The notes: a model not told the origin generated them from the letters alone. 64,000 nt of DNA from Arthrobacter sp. 9AX (GCF_902506095.1 NZ_LR733293.1:3780264-3844263), one strand, 5' to 3'. Shown: positions 45,768 through 54,117, counted from the first letter of the stretch. Made by a program: numbers and translations.

Positions 45768-47330
45768 CTAAGCGCTGGCACCCAGCGGGGTCACGCCGTC
45801 GTCGGGCGATTCCACATCCAGCCCTTCAGGGGCGAGGAGCTCGGGCGCCGCGGCCGCGGCAATGGCCATGTCTGCGGCAGCAGCAACGTCGCGTTCCTCG
45901 ATGAGTTCCTGATACCAGAAGTAGGAGGCTTTGGGAGTTCGCTCCAGGGTCTCGCGATCCACGTGCAGCAGCCCGAACGGTTGGTTGTAGCCGGCGGACC
46001 ACTCGAAATTGTCCATCAACGACCAGACGTAATAGCCGCGGAGGTCGATCGATTCTGCTTCCCCGCCCGGGGCCGTGGCCCGCAGCGCCGCCTCGAGGTG
46101 GTCGGAGAGGTACTTCAGGCGGCGCTCGTCGGGGATGAAGCGGGTGGTGGTGGACTTGTCGCGGACAATGATGTCCTCGAAGCTGGCGCCGCCCTCGGTG
46201 AGGATGACCGGCGGCAGGTTGGGATACCGTTCGGCCATCTCCTTTAGCGCCACGGCCATGTACTCCGGTTTCACGGGCCAGCCGTAAGCCGTGATGTCCG
46301 CTTCCGGCCAGGTTTCCACGTGGAAGGGCGTGCCGCCGCTGCCCGCTGCGCTGAGGTCGCTGCCCATGGCCTCGGCCATGCTCGCCGGAACCGCCCCGCC
46401 GCCCGGTCCCACGGCCACCTTGGTGGGCATGTAGTAGTTCAGGCCGTAGAAATCGAGGGGCTGGGAGATCAGCTCCATGTCCTCCTCCGGGTGCTCGAAG
46501 GAGCTGAAGAACTTGGCGGCCCGGATCAGGTCCGGGTATTTCCCGGTCAGCACGGGATCGGCGTAGAGCCGGTTCTGGGCCAGGTCCATCAGGCCGGCGC
46601 TCATATAGTCCAGCGGGTTGATGGAATTCGGGACCATGGGTGAGTAGACATTGGTCATCCCGATTTCGCCCGGCACCTTGGCGGCGCGGAGCGCCTGCAC
46701 AGCGAGGCCGTGCCCCAGCAGTTGGTGGTGGACGGTGGGGAAGGCACCCAGCAGGAGCTCTTTGCCCGGCGAGTGCAGGCCGAGGGTGTACCCGTTGGTG
46801 CTCACCGTGGCCGGCTCATTGATGGTCACCCAGCGGGCCACCCGGTCGCCGAAAGCCTCGGCGAGGATGCTTGCGTATTCCCCCAGGCGGTAGGCGGTAT
46901 CCCGGTTCAGCCATCCGCCGTCCTCGTCCAGCGCCAGCGGGGTGTCCCAATGGTAGATGGTGGCCATCGGCGAGATTCCGTTGGCAAGGAGTTCGTCCAG
47001 GAGCCGGTCGTAGAAGGCCAGGCCTGCCCGGTTTGCCGGTCCCCTGCCGGTGGGCTGGATCCGGGGCCAGGCAAAGGAGAACCGGTAGGAGTCCACGCCG
47101 AGCTGTTTCATGAGCGCCACGTCCTGAGGCATGCGGTGGTAATGGTCGCACGCTGTCTTCGGGCTGTGGTCCTCCACGATGGCGCCGGGCTTGGCGGCGA
47201 ACACATCCCAGCCGGCGGGCCCGCGGCCGTCCTCATCCAGTGCGCCTTCGATCTGGAACGCTGCTGTGGCCACTCCAAGCGTGAACCCCGGCGGAATGAG
47301 TGCGGCGAGATCCCTGGCGGAAATATGCAT
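45768..47330 (-). CDS. Beta-glucosidase, GH1
   Basis: A 520-residue GH1 enzyme. The acid/base Glu172 is in WVTINEPA. The nucleophile Glu379 is in ILTEGGAS, where the family normally has TENG. Other marks are the N-terminal FTLGVATAAFQIEGA, YRFSFAWPRI, and RGYYVWSLMDNFEWSAGY. It hydrolyses beta-glucosides, in the cytoplasm because no signal peptide is seen. The C-terminal 40 residues are Ala-rich and non-conserved. No ABC sugar importer is adjacent. Confidence 0.93.
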   Translation of the reverse strand: MHISARDLAALIPPGFTLGVATAAFQIEGALDEDGRGPAGWDVFAAKPGAIVEDHSPKTACDHYHRMPQDVALMKQLGVDSYRFSFAWPRIQPTGRGPANRAGLAFYDRLLDELLANGISPMATIYHWDTPLALDEDGGWLNRDTAYRLGEYASILAEAFGDRVARWVTINEPATVSTNGYTLGLHSPGKELLLGAFPTVHHQLLGHGLAVQALRAAKVPGEIGMTNVYSPMVPNSINPLDYMSAGLMDLAQNRLYADPVLTGKYPDLIRAAKFFSSFEHPEEDMELISQPLDFYGLNYYMPTKVAVGPGGGAVPASMAEAMGSDLSAAGSGGTPFHVETWPEADITAYGWPVKPEYMAVALKEMAERYPNLPPVILTEGGASFEDIIVRDKSTTTRFIPDERRLKYLSDHLEAALRATAPGGEAESIDLRGYYVWSLMDNFEWSAGYNQPFGLLHVDRETLERTPKASYFWYQELIEERDVAAAADMAIAAAAAPELLAPEGLDVESPDDGVTPLGASA

Positions 47331-47492
47331 CGAAAATACCCTTACTGCGGACTGGACAGTTCCCGCGCCAACCAGTGGATCTGCGCGTGATCAGGACCAT
47401 ATCCTCGCACGATTCCGGGATTTCCGGTGAGCGTCCTGCCATAGTCCGGGAATGGATGGGCTTGGCCGCATCCTCCGGCCGGGCTCCGAGGG

Positions 47493-47870
47493 CTACTGCT
47501 CACCGAACAGGAAGTCCTTCGCGTGCGCCACGGCCTTGCGGAAGGCATCGTTCCGCAGCGTCACCAGGTGCTCAGTTTCACCGTCCGCCGGCTCAAGGTA
47601 TCCGGTATAGCCCGGCCGGAGGACCCAGATGTCGCCCGCGGGCGGAAGGTAGAAGACGCCAAAGGAACGTTGCTGTTTTTCGTCCGAGGTCCACACGGGC
47701 ACCACCGCCAGCGCCGCGCCGGTTGCCGGGTTGATCCACTGCGCCCGGGGCAGGGGCTCCTCATGCGCTTCGGGGTCCAGGAACGGCGCGGTGTCTTTGC
47801 CCCAGCGCTGCTCGAAGCGCTCGTGGAACGCCGGGATCAGGTGTGAGTCGTAGCGGCGCCAATCGCTCAT
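47493..47870 (-). CDS. Hypothetical protein, 125 residues
   Basis: ATG 47870 lies 11 nt after AGGAGG, shortly after the J-domain gene on the same strand. The protein is soluble, with conserved-looking aromatic residues (MSDWRRYDSHLIPAFHERFEQRWG and the central VLRPGYTGYLEPADGE in outline). I do not recognise a family. Co-orientation with the J-domain and Hsp20 genes suggests a link to stress, which is only inferred from position. Confidence 0.7.
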   Translation of the reverse strand: MSDWRRYDSHLIPAFHERFEQRWGKDTAPFLDPEAHEEPLPRAQWINPATGAALAVVPVWTSDEKQQRSFGVFYLPPAGDIWVLRPGYTGYLEPADGETEHLVTLRNDAFRKAVAHAKDFLFGEQ

Positions 47871-47895
47871 GAATCTTTCGAACCTCCTTACGGCA

Positions 47896-47936
47896 GTGCA
47901 CTGGACCTACATCCAGGGGCCTCTTTCCCAGTGCAC
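47896..47936. repeat. Inverted repeat at the 3' end of the J-domain gene
   Basis: GTGCACTGG (47896-47904) and CCAGTGCAC (47928-47936) are perfect 9-bp arms with a 23-nt spacer. The repeat overlaps the last codons of the J-domain gene and the leader of the next gene. Confidence 0.5.
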
Positions 47937-48296
47937 AGGACTGATCCGGATGGTGTTGCCGGATGGACCAGCGGGATGTTGGACTTTGCGGACCGGAACG
48001 TCCCGCGCAGTTCCGGACGCCGGTGCGGCGCGGAGTGCTGCCAGCAACTCACGGTCATATGCCGCCCGCCGTGCCGGATCACGGAGGACGGCAAATGCGT
48101 GCATGATCCGCAGCAGCTCCCCCTCCGGCGGCGGACCCGTCGCCGCATCACCCTCGGGCGGGGACACCGGGGCCCTGCCCGCTTCCAGATCCGGGTGGTG
48201 GCTGCGCATGAGCGTCCGGTAGGCGCGCGAGATTTGCTGCTGGGTGGCGTCCCGCGGGACGCGCAGCGTGCCGTAGTAGTCCGGGATGTCGGTCAT
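47907..48296 (-). CDS. DnaJ-like J-domain protein
   Basis: A 129-residue protein. Residues 5-75 are a J domain: DYYGTLRVPRDATQQQISRAYRTLMRSHHPD, with the essential HPD motif, then an extended linker and FAVLRDPARRAAYDREL, all in outline. There is no Gly/Phe region, zinc finger or client-binding domain, so it is a minimal type III J-protein. It would stimulate a DnaK ATPase. It lies between hsp20 and the 125-residue gene on the same strand. Confidence 0.88.
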   Translation of the reverse strand: MTDIPDYYGTLRVPRDATQQQISRAYRTLMRSHHPDLEAGRAPVSPPEGDAATGPPPEGELLRIMHAFAVLRDPARRAAYDRELLAALRAAPASGTARDVPVRKVQHPAGPSGNTIRISPVHWERGPWM

Positions 48297-48374
48297 GCCA
48301 GCCTTCCGCCTGCAGATCCGGCCGGAGGCGGCGCAGCGCAGCAGCCATGGCCGCGCTGCGCCACCGGGACCGGC

Positions 48375-48803
48375 CTAGCTTCCTATCTGGTGCATTTCGC
48401 CCTGCTGGGTCTGGACCTCGATCTTGCGGGGCTGGGCCTGCTGTGGCACGGGAATCCGCAGTGTCAGGACACCTCGGTCATAGCTGGCCTTGATGTCGTC
48501 CGTGTTCAGGGTGTCGCCCAGGATCAGCTGGCGGCTGAAAACACCGCGGGGACGTTCGGAAGCCACCAGCTCCACGTTGGGCTGGGTGGGATCCTGGCGT
48601 TCGGCGCGGACCGTGAGGACGTTGCGCTCAACGTTCAGGTCCAGCGAGTCGAGCTTGACGCCCGGGAGGTCAAAGGCAACAACAAACTCCCCGTTTTCCT
48701 GCCAGGCATCCATGGGCATGGCAGCCGGACGGGCGGCGGTTCCGAAAACCTGCTGCGTGAGCCGGTCCAGCTCACGGAACGGGTCCGTGCGCATCAACAT
48801 CAT
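48375..48803 (-). CDS. Hsp20/alpha-crystallin small heat-shock protein
   Basis: A 142-residue small chaperone. ATG 48803 follows AAGGAG. The alpha-crystallin domain is clear: AWQENGEFVVAFDLPGVKLDSLDL, LTVRAERQ, RGVFSRQLILGDTLNTDDIKASYDRGVLTLRIPV in outline, with A-x-x-x-n-GvL near the end. It holds unfolding proteins and forms oligomers. It is divergent from an HspR-like MerR gene, which probably represses it through the inverted repeat between them. Confidence 0.94.
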   Translation of the reverse strand: MMLMRTDPFRELDRLTQQVFGTAARPAAMPMDAWQENGEFVVAFDLPGVKLDSLDLNVERNVLTVRAERQDPTQPNVELVASERPRGVFSRQLILGDTLNTDDIKASYDRGVLTLRIPVPQQAQPRKIEVQTQQGEMHQIGS

Positions 48804-48842
48804 CTTCCACTCCTTCAGCTTCCCAGATGTTGGATCGGTGCC

Positions 48843-48874
48843 ATATCCACCTCCTAATCTATGGTGGTGGATAT
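48843..48874. promoter_or_regulatory. Inverted-repeat operator between hsp20 and the MerR gene
   Basis: ATATCCACC (48843-48851) and GGTGGATAT (48866-48874) are perfect 9-bp arms with a 14-bp spacer. An AT-rich block (AGATTTTTTATAG) next to it could hold the hsp20 promoter. The sequence does not resemble the HAIR element CTTGAGT-N7-ACTCAAG. Confidence 0.55.
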
Positions 48875-48937
48875 AGATTTTTTATAGCACCCGTGGGAAA
48901 CTGAAGCAAGATCAGTGCAAGAAATTTTGGAGACCAG

Positions 48938-49258
48938 ATGGCAGAGCAGGAAGCAGGACGGCCGCCGGCGCCTGCCAGGGGACGTGCACTCTACGCCATT
49001 TCCGTGGCGGCCACACTTGCGGGCACGGGCCAGCAGAACATCCGCCTCTACGAGACGCGGGGCCTGCTAACGCCCTCGCGCACCGCGGGCGGAACGCGGC
49101 AGTACAGCGATGCGGATATTGCGGTGCTGCTCAGGATCGGCGAGCTCCTGGAACAGGGACTGAACCTCGCGGGGGTCGCCAAGGTGCTGGAACTGGAGGA
49201 AGCGAACCTCAAGCTCCACCGCGCCTTGAAGCGGGCCCGGTCGCGGCCGCCGGCATGA
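48938..49258 (+). CDS. MerR-family regulator, HspR-like
   Basis: A 106-residue protein. Residues 18-90 are a MerR winged helix: ALYAISVAATLAGTGQQNIRLYETRGLLTPSRTAGGTRQYSDADIAVLLRI in outline, followed by NLAGVAKVLELEEANLKL, a short coiled coil. The segment order YxISVAAxLAG and GLLxPxRTxGGxRxYS is that of HspR, the heat-shock repressor of Actinobacteria. There is no effector domain. Divergence from hsp20 supports this role. The ATG follows TTGGAGACC. Confidence 0.87.
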   Translation: MAEQEAGRPPAPARGRALYAISVAATLAGTGQQNIRLYETRGLLTPSRTAGGTRQYSDADIAVLLRIGELLEQGLNLAGVAKVLELEEANLKLHRALKRARSRPPA

Positions 49259-49277
49259 GCGGGGACCCCACGCCGGC

Positions 49278-50090
49278 TCATTTGCGCGGAGTTTCAGCCT
49301 TCGACAGTTCGCCGGTGACCCGCTCGCCGGGAATCCTCGCCGTGCGCCAGGTGTCCAGGGCAATGACTCCGCCGAGGATCAGAAGTGACAGCGAGACCGA
49401 GGACAGGGCGTCGGTCAGCCAGTGGTATCCCAGGTACAACCGGCTCACGGCGGCCAGCACGATGCCGATCCCCGCCCCAATGAAGCCCAGCACGGCGGCC
49501 TTCCTGTCTTTCCGCCGGGAGAAGATCAAGAACGCGCCCACCAGGAGGAAGTCGCAGGCACCCAGTACATGCCCGGAGGGAAACGAGAAGGTTTGATCGA
49601 TCCCGAAGAGCATCTGTTCCACGGGCGGGCGCGACCGCCGCACAATCTGGAGGATGATCTGCGAAATGATCACCCCGGAGATCATCGCGGAGGCCAGCAA
49701 AATGGGACGCCAGGCATGCTTGGCCATGAAACCCCAGGCGACAACCACCACCAGCACGATGATGGGCAGGGCGATGGGACCAAAGACCACGGCCAGGAAG
49801 ATCATCACCGCAGTAAGGGTCTGCGACCTCAGCCCGAGCAGCCAGTCACGGACAGGCTCATCGGCGGCCGACAGCCCGTCGGCATGCACCACGCTGACCA
49901 GGGTGGCAAGGAAGAGCGCCAGCCCCACCACCGCCAGGATCATGGCGGCGCGGTACAGGCTGCGCCTGTCGGCCGGGTCCATGAAGCGCTCTTCCACCAC
50001 GAACTTGTCGTGGAAGACCCGCCACTTGCCGGTACTCTTCCCGCTCGTTCCGGAGCCTGCTGATTCCTGCTGTCCCACCGGCACGTCCAT
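49278..50090 (-). CDS. PAP2-family membrane phosphatase
   Basis: A 270-residue membrane protein with about six hydrophobic segments. The phosphatase triad is present: QIVRRSRPP (K/R-x6-RP motif), FSFPSGHVLGA (PSGH) and SRLYLGYHWLTDAL (S-R-x5-H-x3-D). Such enzymes dephosphorylate undecaprenyl pyrophosphate or phosphatidic acid outside the membrane. ATG 50090 is used; an ATG at 49983 (MDPADRRS) is an alternative with a fair ribosome site. The frame further upstream has no support. Confidence 0.9.
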   Translation of the reverse strand: MDVPVGQQESAGSGTSGKSTGKWRVFHDKFVVEERFMDPADRRSLYRAAMILAVVGLALFLATLVSVVHADGLSAADEPVRDWLLGLRSQTLTAVMIFLAVVFGPIALPIIVLVVVVAWGFMAKHAWRPILLASAMISGVIISQIILQIVRRSRPPVEQMLFGIDQTFSFPSGHVLGACDFLLVGAFLIFSRRKDRKAAVLGFIGAGIGIVLAAVSRLYLGYHWLTDALSSVSLSLLILGGVIALDTWRTARIPGERVTGELSKAETPRK

Positions 50091-50228
50091 CCCTCGGTAG
50101 TGAAGTTTCCTAGGGTGAAAGATTATCCCCGTTCGGCGGCGTTGGCGCGGCACCTGGCGGTGGGTCCGCGCCGGCGCTTGGCGGCCTGACTTGTGGCACC
50201 CCGGCGGTAGCCTGACTGGGCGGGTGTG

Positions 50229-50639
50229 ATGAACGAACTGATTGACCCGCCGGCCCTGGCCAACCTCGTCGGGATCCTCACGGAAACCGCTCCGGGAGTC
50301 CGGTCGGAACGGACCGCCGCCGCGGCCGCCGGCCTCGGCGATCTGAACCTCCGGGCCAGGACAGACCTGGTGGCCGGGGCCCTGGCCGCAGATCTCAGGG
50401 AGAGCAGCGGCGGAACAGAATTTACGACGGCGGCCCGCAGCTTCCGTGCGGCACTGTCCGTTTCCGGGCCGCGGCTGGACCAGGCAACACTCACCCTGCC
50501 GGGTGAGCTGAGGTTCGCCTTTGAGATTGCGAACACGGGCACGCAGGACGTGCGTCTCGCCGTCGACTACCTGGTCCACTACCGGAAGGCCAACGGCACC
50601 GTCCACGGGCGCACCGAATTCCTGCTGGAGACGGTCTAG
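50229..50639 (+). CDS. Internally deleted DNA-alkylation-repair (AlkD-like) protein
   Basis: A 136-residue protein. The last 55 residues (ELRFAFEIANTGTQDVRLAVDYLVHYRKANG) match the C-terminal beta domain of actinobacterial DNA alkylation repair proteins. The first 75 (GLGDLNLRARTDLVAGALAADL) resemble their N-terminus. The HEAT-repeat core of about 230 residues, which binds DNA, seems to be missing without loss of frame. So this is probably a remnant, or a domain kept for another use. ATG 50229 is taken. It is convergent with the subtilisin gene. Confidence 0.6.
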   Translation: MNELIDPPALANLVGILTETAPGVRSERTAAAAAGLGDLNLRARTDLVAGALAADLRESSGGTEFTTAARSFRAALSVSGPRLDQATLTLPGELRFAFEIANTGTQDVRLAVDYLVHYRKANGTVHGRTEFLLETV

Positions 50640-50645
50640 GCGGGA

Positions 50646-51308
50646 TCAGAACGAACCGGTGGTGAACTGCCAGGTCCGGCCCGCGAACGGGTTTCCGGCC
50701 AGGTCGCGCACGGCGGCAGCACCGCCGGTCACTGTCACGGTGTACTTGGTCCTGGCGGACAGTGACTGCTGCGGGTCCAGGACCCATTGGTTGGTGCTGC
50801 CGTTCCGGTAAACGGAGGCCGGCACCACAGCGCCGGTGGCAGCGTTCCTGACCGTGAAAGTGGCCCCGCTGACGCCTTGGACGGCCTCGTTGAAGGCGAC
50901 ACTGATGTTGTTGGTCCGCCGCACCAGCAGCGCGTTGCTGCCGGGGATGGTGCTGGTGGCCACGGGTGCGGGCCCGGTCAGGAAGCTCCAGCTGATGGAC
51001 GCCAACGGGGTACCTTCGCTGCCGCGGATGGCCGAGGTCCCGCCCACCAGCGTGGCGGTGTAGCGGGTGTCGGCGGCCAGGCCGGCGTCCGGATCGAGGG
51101 TGGCCGTTCGGGTGGATGCGTTCCAGCTGACAGTTGCGGGGACGGTGCTGCCTGCCGCGTTCCTGAGCACAAATGTCCCGCCGGTGACGCCCTGGACTGC
51201 AGCGCTGAAGGTGGCCGTGACGTTGGTTCCGGCCGACACAACCGTGGCGTCGGTTTTCGGCGTCACCGCCGTGACGGTCGGCGCAGGGGCAGGGGCAGGA
51301 GCCGGCAC
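50646..51308 (-). CDS. Ig-like (Big_5/SbsA) repeat region, C-terminal part of split subtilisin
   Basis: A 220-residue frame beginning in a Pro-Ala linker and carrying two similar Ig-like units of about 100 residues. Each has TVTAVTPKTDATVVSAGTNVTATFSAAVQGVTGGTF-like and F-N-E-A-V-Q-G-V-S-G patterns and ends in W-x-F-x-T-G. Such domains follow secreted proteases and bind surfaces or extend the chain. The frame has no start of its own: restoring one C in the homopolymer at 51310-51316 joins it to the protease frame through the same Pro-Ala linker. Confidence 0.75.
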   Translation of the reverse strand: MPAPAPAPAPTVTAVTPKTDATVVSAGTNVTATFSAAVQGVTGGTFVLRNAAGSTVPATVSWNASTRTATLDPDAGLAADTRYTATLVGGTSAIRGSEGTPLASISWSFLTGPAPVATSTIPGSNALLVRRTNNISVAFNEAVQGVSGATFTVRNAATGAVVPASVYRNGSTNQWVLDPQQSLSARTKYTVTVTGGAAAVRDLAGNPFAGRTWQFTTGSF

Positions 51309-52549
51309 CGGGGGGGCACAGGTGCGGGGGCGGGTGCCGGTGCCGGAGCAACCGCGCCGGCGAACAGCAAGCGGTTGGGCGTTCCGCCGGTGATGCCGGA
51401 GACCACCCCGGCGGTGGCGTTGGAGGTCAGTGCACCGGCCACCTGGGCCGGAGTGAGGGCAGGGTTCTGCGACAGCAGCAGTGCCGCCGCGCCGGCAACG
51501 TGGGGCGAAGCCATCGAGGTCCCGGACATGGATACCGTGGCCGAGGCAGAGGTGTAGGAGGCGGAGGTGATGCCGACACCCGGGGCGTACAAGTCCACGC
51601 AGGAGCCGAAGTTGGAGAAGGACGCCTGCCGGTCTTCGGAGTCGCTGGCAGCTACGGTGACGGCCCCGGGAACCCGGGCGGGAGAGCTGGTGCAGGCGTC
51701 CGCGGCGGAGTTGCCGGCGGCAACCACCGCAGTGACGCCGTCGTTGATGACTGCCTGGATAGCCGCGTCCACGGCAGTGCTCGCGCCTCCACCCAGGCTC
51801 AGGTTGACCACCGCCGGCGTCCCGGCGGCATGGTTGGCCGCGACCCAGTCGAGCCCCGCCACGACATCGGAGTTGTACCCGGAACCGTTGCAGTCCAGCA
51901 CGCGAACGGGCACCACGGTGGCACCCTTCGCCACGCCGTAGGTGGAGCCGGCCACAGTGCCGGCCACGTGTGTGCCGTGTCCGTTGCAGTCGCCGGAGCC
52001 CAGGCCGTCATTCACGGCAGACCAGCCGGCGGCCACCCGGCCGCCGAAATCGGTGTGCGAGGCGAGGACGCCCGTGTCCACCACGTACGCTGTTACCCCG
52101 GCGCCGCTGGCAGTCCAGGAGTAGGACCCGGACAGGGGGAGTGCTTTCTGGTCCACGCGGTCCAGGCCCCACGGTGCCGGCTGCTCGGTCGCGGAAACAG
52201 TGACACGGGCATCCTCTTCCACCGAGACCACCCGGCCGGAACGTGCCAGTGCCGTCGCCTGGCCCTGGTTGGCGGTGACCACGGCGGCACGTACGGCGTG
52301 CGAAAAAGTCCTGCCGACGGCGACGCCCTGCGCCCGCAGGCCGGCCGCCTCTGCTGCCACGTCCGCGTTGGCGGCGTAACGGACGATGTAGCGGGCCGTC
52401 CCGGTATCAGCCGGCGGTGCTGCCGACGCTGGTACGGACGTAGCGGAGAGGGCGATGGCGGAAATCAGCACTGCTACGGCAGGCACAAAGGATGAAGTGC
52501 GAATTTTGGGTTCCTCGTTTTGGCGGTGCGGGCTGCAGGGGCGGGACAT
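51263..52549 (-). CDS. Subtilisin-like serine protease (S8), frameshifted at the linker
   Basis: A secreted protease. Residues 1-43 are a signal peptide (end ASA-APPAD), about 50-118 an I9 inhibitor-like propeptide, then an S8 domain of the proteinase K type. The triad is Asp158 (VVDTG), His191 (GHGTHVAG) and Ser345 (SGTSMASPHVAG). After residue 400 the Pro-Ala linker runs into a G7/C7 tract, where the frame shifts and ends after a short arginine-rich tail. The protease domain is complete. The lost part is the pair of Ig-like domains in the next frame. Confidence 0.88.
   Translation of the reverse strand: MSRPCSPHRQNEEPKIRTSSFVPAVAVLISAIALSATSVPASAAPPADTGTARYIVRYAANADVAAEAAGLRAQGVAVGRTFSHAVRAAVVTANQGQATALARSGRVVSVEEDARVTVSATEQPAPWGLDRVDQKALPLSGSYSWTASGAGVTAYVVDTGVLASHTDFGGRVAAGWSAVNDGLGSGDCNGHGTHVAGTVAGSTYGVAKGATVVPVRVLDCNGSGYNSDVVAGLDWVAANHAAGTPAVVNLSLGGGASTAVDAAIQAVINDGVTAVVAAGNSAADACTSSPARVPGAVTVAASDSEDRQASFSNFGSCVDLYAPGVGITSASYTSASATVSMSGTSMASPHVAGAAALLLSQNPALTPAQVAGALTSNATAGVVSGITGGTPNRLLFAGAVAPAPAPAPAPVPPRCRLLPLPLRRPSRR
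51310..51316 (-). other. G7 homopolymer carrying the frameshift
   Basis: Seven G on the plus strand (C7 on the coding strand) lie in the Pro-Ala linker. One more C would read through as VPPPVPAPAPAPAPTVTAVTP and join the protease to its Ig-like domains. This is either a sequencing error or a slippage site. Confidence 0.7.
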
Positions 52550-52579
52550 CCGTCCGCCCCCACCAAAAGATTAGGACCC

Positions 52580-52650
52580 AAAAACAGCGGGATTCCGGGT
52601 CTTTGCAGGATCCTGTGCCAACCTTTGGCGAGTCCTGCGCAGCCCCGGAA
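52580..52650 (-). terminator. Terminator after the epimerase gene
   Basis: On the minus strand a long stem (TTCCGGG with CCCGGAA, then GCAGGA with TCCTGC, and CCAA with TTGG at the tip) is followed by five T. It begins 5 bp after the epimerase stop codon and lies upstream of the protease gene. Confidence 0.65.
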
Positions 52651-52654
52651 TTCC

Positions 52655-53527
52655 TTACTCTGCGGTGCCTCCGGACGTCCCCGAATCATGGTTCCGCCAG
52701 GAGTGTTCGGGGTCGAAGCCAAGCACCCGCCGGGCCTTGTCGATGGAGAGCATGGTCTCGTGCTCGCCCAGTTCCTTGGTCACCTTGACGCCGGGAAAGA
52801 CCTCGGCGGCGAGGCTGGCGCTGGACCGGCTCATCACGGTGTCGGCGTTGGCGATGATGTACGCCTCGAACCCGGGCCGGCCATTCTCCAGCGCGCGGGC
52901 CACGGCCTGGGCCCCGTCCCGGCCGTCGATGTAGCCCCAGAGGTTCCACTTGCGCAGCATGGCGTCGGCATCGAACGAGGGGAACTTTGCATAGTCTTCC
53001 GGGTCCATGACGTTGGAGAACCGCAGGGCGGAGATGCTCAGGTCCGGGTCCCAGCGGGTCAGCTCCACCGCCATCTGCTCCTCGAGGTGCTTCACCAGGG
53101 AGTAGGTGCTTTCCGGCCGGGCCGGGTATTCCTCGTCCACGGGGATGTAGGGCGGGTCGACGTCGAACGGCAGTCCCAGCACCGTCTCACTGGAGGCGTA
53201 CACCACCTTCTTTATCCCGGCCCGGCGGGCCGCCTGGAACACGTTGTAAGTGGAGAGCATGTTGTTCTCGAACGTCGCCGCGTCCGGGATGATGCCCGGC
53301 GCGGGAATCGCGCCCAGATGCACCACCGCATCAAATCCGTGATGCCGGTCGTCCACGCCCAGCAGGACGTCCAGCACCTGGCCATAGTTGCGCAGGTCCA
53401 CCACCACGAGCTGGGGGTTCCGCTCCCCTGCCCGGTCCAGGTTCAGCACCTGGTGCCCGTCATCCACCAGCCGCCGAACAACGTGCCGCCCCAGCTTTCC
53501 GCTTCCCCCGGTTACGGCCACCCTCAT
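52655..53527 (-). CDS. NAD-dependent epimerase/dehydratase
   Basis: A 290-residue extended SDR. The Rossmann motif is VTGGSGKLGRHVVRRL. The catalytic residues are in YASSETVLGLP (Ser) and YSLVKHLEE (Y-x-x-x-K). It resembles uronate dehydrogenase and UDP-glucose 4-epimerase-like proteins of Actinobacteria, and the substrate is not certain. The ATG overlaps the adenylate-kinase stop codon by ATGA, so the two genes are translated together. Confidence 0.9.
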   Translation of the reverse strand: MRVAVTGGSGKLGRHVVRRLVDDGHQVLNLDRAGERNPQLVVVDLRNYGQVLDVLLGVDDRHHGFDAVVHLGAIPAPGIIPDAATFENNMLSTYNVFQAARRAGIKKVVYASSETVLGLPFDVDPPYIPVDEEYPARPESTYSLVKHLEEQMAVELTRWDPDLSISALRFSNVMDPEDYAKFPSFDADAMLRKWNLWGYIDGRDGAQAVARALENGRPGFEAYIIANADTVMSRSSASLAAEVFPGVKVTKELGEHETMLSIDKARRVLGFDPEHSWRNHDSGTSGGTAE

Positions 53528-54117
53528 GAGCGTTCTCCTCTTCCGTTGATAAAGCGTTCGACGGCGGCAATCGCCTGTGCGGTGATCTGGCCCGGGTCTC
53601 CGCTGCCGTTGACCGACACCAGCAATCCCCGGTCCGCGTAAAGCGACACCACTTCGTGGGTCTCCCGGTGATACAGGTCGAGGCGGCGCCGGAACACGTC
53701 CACGGTGTCGTCCCTGCGGCCTTCCTTTTGGGCTCGGTGCAGCATCCGCTGTTCCAGCTCGGCGTCGGGAGCCTGCAGTTCGATCACCGCATCGAGGGAG
53801 CGTCCCTGTGAGGCCAGGAAGTTGTCCAGTTCCGCCGCCTGGGGCGCGGTGCGGGGGTAGCCGTCCAGAAGGAAGCCGGCATGGACATCTTCGTCCTGGA
53901 GCCGGTCCTTGACCAGGGCATTGGTGAGGTGGTCGGGGACGAAATCCCCGCCGTCGAGGTACTGGGCAGCTTCGATGCCCAATTCGGTGCGGCTGCTGAC
54001 GTTGTTCCGGAAGATCTCCCCGGTGGAGACGGCGGGGATCCCGAAGTGGCCGGCCAGTTGTTCGGCCTGGGTTCCCTTGCCGGAGCCGGGCGGACCGATA
54101 ATGAGCAGTCTGGTCAT
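53524..54117 (-). CDS. Adenylate kinase
   Basis: A 197-residue short-type adenylate kinase. The P-loop is GPPGSGKGTQ, and other marks are STGEIFRNNV, GFLLDGYPRT (AMP site) and RRDDTVDVFRRRLDLYH. The LID region (about 125-135) is short and has no zinc cysteines. In Actinobacteria the main adk lies in the ribosomal-protein operon, so this one, paired with an epimerase, is probably a second copy. It interconverts AMP and ATP with ADP. Confidence 0.9.
   Translation of the reverse strand: MTRLLIIGPPGSGKGTQAEQLAGHFGIPAVSTGEIFRNNVSSRTELGIEAAQYLDGGDFVPDHLTNALVKDRLQDEDVHAGFLLDGYPRTAPQAAELDNFLASQGRSLDAVIELQAPDAELEQRMLHRAQKEGRRDDTVDVFRRRLDLYHRETHEVVSLYADRGLLVSVNGSGDPGQITAQAIAAVERFINGRGERS

Noticed and set aside
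52580..52650. Structured leader or riboswitch upstream of the subtilisin gene
   Set aside because: The stem is followed by a T run right after the epimerase stop codon, so a terminator explains it, and no known riboswitch core was matched.
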